Source of the DNA: Bacillus cereus group sp. RP43 | GTDB lineage: Bacteria; Bacillota; Bacilli; Bacillales; Bacillaceae_G | NCBI RefSeq assembly: GCF_040459645.1 | Contig: NZ_JARVHQ010000001.1 | Coordinates: forward strand, 1,178,001 to 1,242,000 | Length of the DNA: 64,000 nucleotides | Direction of reading: 5' to 3' | Part shown: one piece after another, positions 63,656-64,000 of the stretch | Numbering within the stretch: the stretch's first letter is position 1 | How the letters are laid out: the number at the start of each line of letters is the position of its first letter | Program-made: the position numbers and the translations under genes | The notes under the pieces: model-generated | What the model was told of the DNA's origin: nothing | The model's input: the letters and a program-made list of their open reading frames with translations, nothing else | Database searches by the model: none

Positions 63656-64000
63656 TTAACTCGCTTCTAAATCTAAAGAAGTCTTCCAACCAGCAGCAGT
63701 AACGCCAGATTCTAATAACATTCTACTTACTATTTTTTCAATTAAGATAGCCGCATTTGTCTTGCAATGTAATGTAGCCTGTATACAGACTTTTTGGTTA
63801 GAATCTACATCTTCACTATATAACTCTTTTAAACCGAGACCTTCTGTACTTACCATGTGCATGAGTAAAAAACGAATATGTGCTTCATTTTCTTCGGAAC
63901 AAGTAAGAGAAAGGAAGTAGTTTGTTTGTTCAGGTGATTCTTCTTTTGATTTTTTATTCATAAAGAGAGCGATCGGGCGAAGTAGTATATTTGCTAGTAA
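63656..64000 (-). CDS. MgtC/SapB-family protein, C-terminal part (partial)
   Basis: The frame is open from the stop at 63656 to the right edge, so the gene starts outside the window. The first visible residues, LLANILLRPIALFMNKK, are the last membrane helix of an MgtC-type protein, with a soluble ACT-like domain after it (YFLSLTCSEENEAHIRFLLM ... IEKIVSRMLLESGVTAAGWK). An ATG at 63961 is internal. MgtC proteins link to magnesium or phosphate homeostasis; the full protein cannot be judged. Confidence 0.75.
   Translation of the reverse strand, partial: LLANILLRPIALFMNKKSKEESPEQTNYFLSLTCSEENEAHIRFLLMHMVSTEGLGLKELYSEDVDSNQKVCIQATLHCKTNAAILIEKIVSRMLLESGVTAAGWKTSLDLEAS

Noticed and set aside
62033..64000. 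Naming the polymerase yqjH or yqjW and the next gene yqzH
   Set aside because: The edge gene reads as an MgtC-type protein, and the two B. subtilis polymerases cannot be told apart by memory alone, so only dinB is given.

Overview
The window is a low-GC Firmicute chromosome segment from the Bacillus cereus group. The evidence is its gene content, the strong AGGAGG-type ribosome binding sites, and a backbone that follows the yqh-yqi-yqj region of Bacillus subtilis almost gene for gene: yqhL, lipM, mntR, yqhP-yqhV, spoIIIAA-AH, accBC, nusB, folD, xseAB, ispA, dxs, tlyA-like, ahrC, recN, spoIVB, spo0A, yqiK-like, the bkd operon, brxB, artPQM and yqjA-like. No rRNA, tRNA, CRISPR array or intact insertion sequence was seen.

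Layout. 1-2.9 kb holds a paired small multidrug resistance (SMR) transporter operon under a TetR regulator, and a LacI regulator. 3.1-11.8 kb holds a lipoprotein, a rhodanese, lipM, an unrecognised Pro/Ala-rich protein, a PadR-controlled membrane operon, splB (repair of spore DNA damage), mntR (manganese control), a HAD phosphatase and yqhP/yqhQ. 12-21.3 kb carries yqhR, aroQ, an Xaa-Pro peptidase, efp and the eight-gene spoIIIA operon, which builds the channel between mother cell and forespore. 22-36.6 kb is a housekeeping run: biotin carboxyl carrier and biotin carboxylase for malonyl-CoA, NusB, one-carbon metabolism, exonuclease VII, isoprenoid precursors, arginine repressor, RecN, then spoIVB and spo0A.

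36.7-39.8 kb is the accessory island and the most unusual part. It has an integrase-like fragment, a frameshifted polymorphic toxin C-terminal region ending in an AHH-type nuclease domain, a DUF1629-like immunity candidate, and two SUKH (SMI1/KNR4) immunity candidates flanked by about 130-bp direct repeats that each contain a short ORF. It looks like a decayed toxin-immunity cassette next to the master sporulation regulator.

39.8-51.5 kb returns to backbone: a YycC-like miniprotein, a glycerophosphodiesterase-type protein, and the sigma-54/BkdR-controlled operon that converts branched-chain keto acids to branched acyl-CoA primers and butyrate-type products. 51.8-64 kb has a RodA/FtsW-family protein, a DUF421 membrane protein whose ribosome binding site lies in a hairpin, a Nudix hydrolase, a yjdF-motif riboswitch with its yjdF gene, the bacilliredoxin brxB, an artPQM-type amino-acid ABC transporter behind an ARG-box-like site, an L,D-transpeptidase, the 30-residue Prli42-like miniprotein, an M20 peptidase, a Y-family DNA polymerase behind a LexA box, and the C-terminal end of an MgtC-family gene that runs off the window.

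Several control sites can be read directly: paired TetR and PadR operators, a FapR-like palindrome over the accB promoter, a consensus sigma-54 promoter with an upstream 15-bp dyad, and ribosome binding sites masked by upstream complementary sequence. Start codons were chosen from ribosome binding sites and family alignment from memory; nothing was checked against a database.
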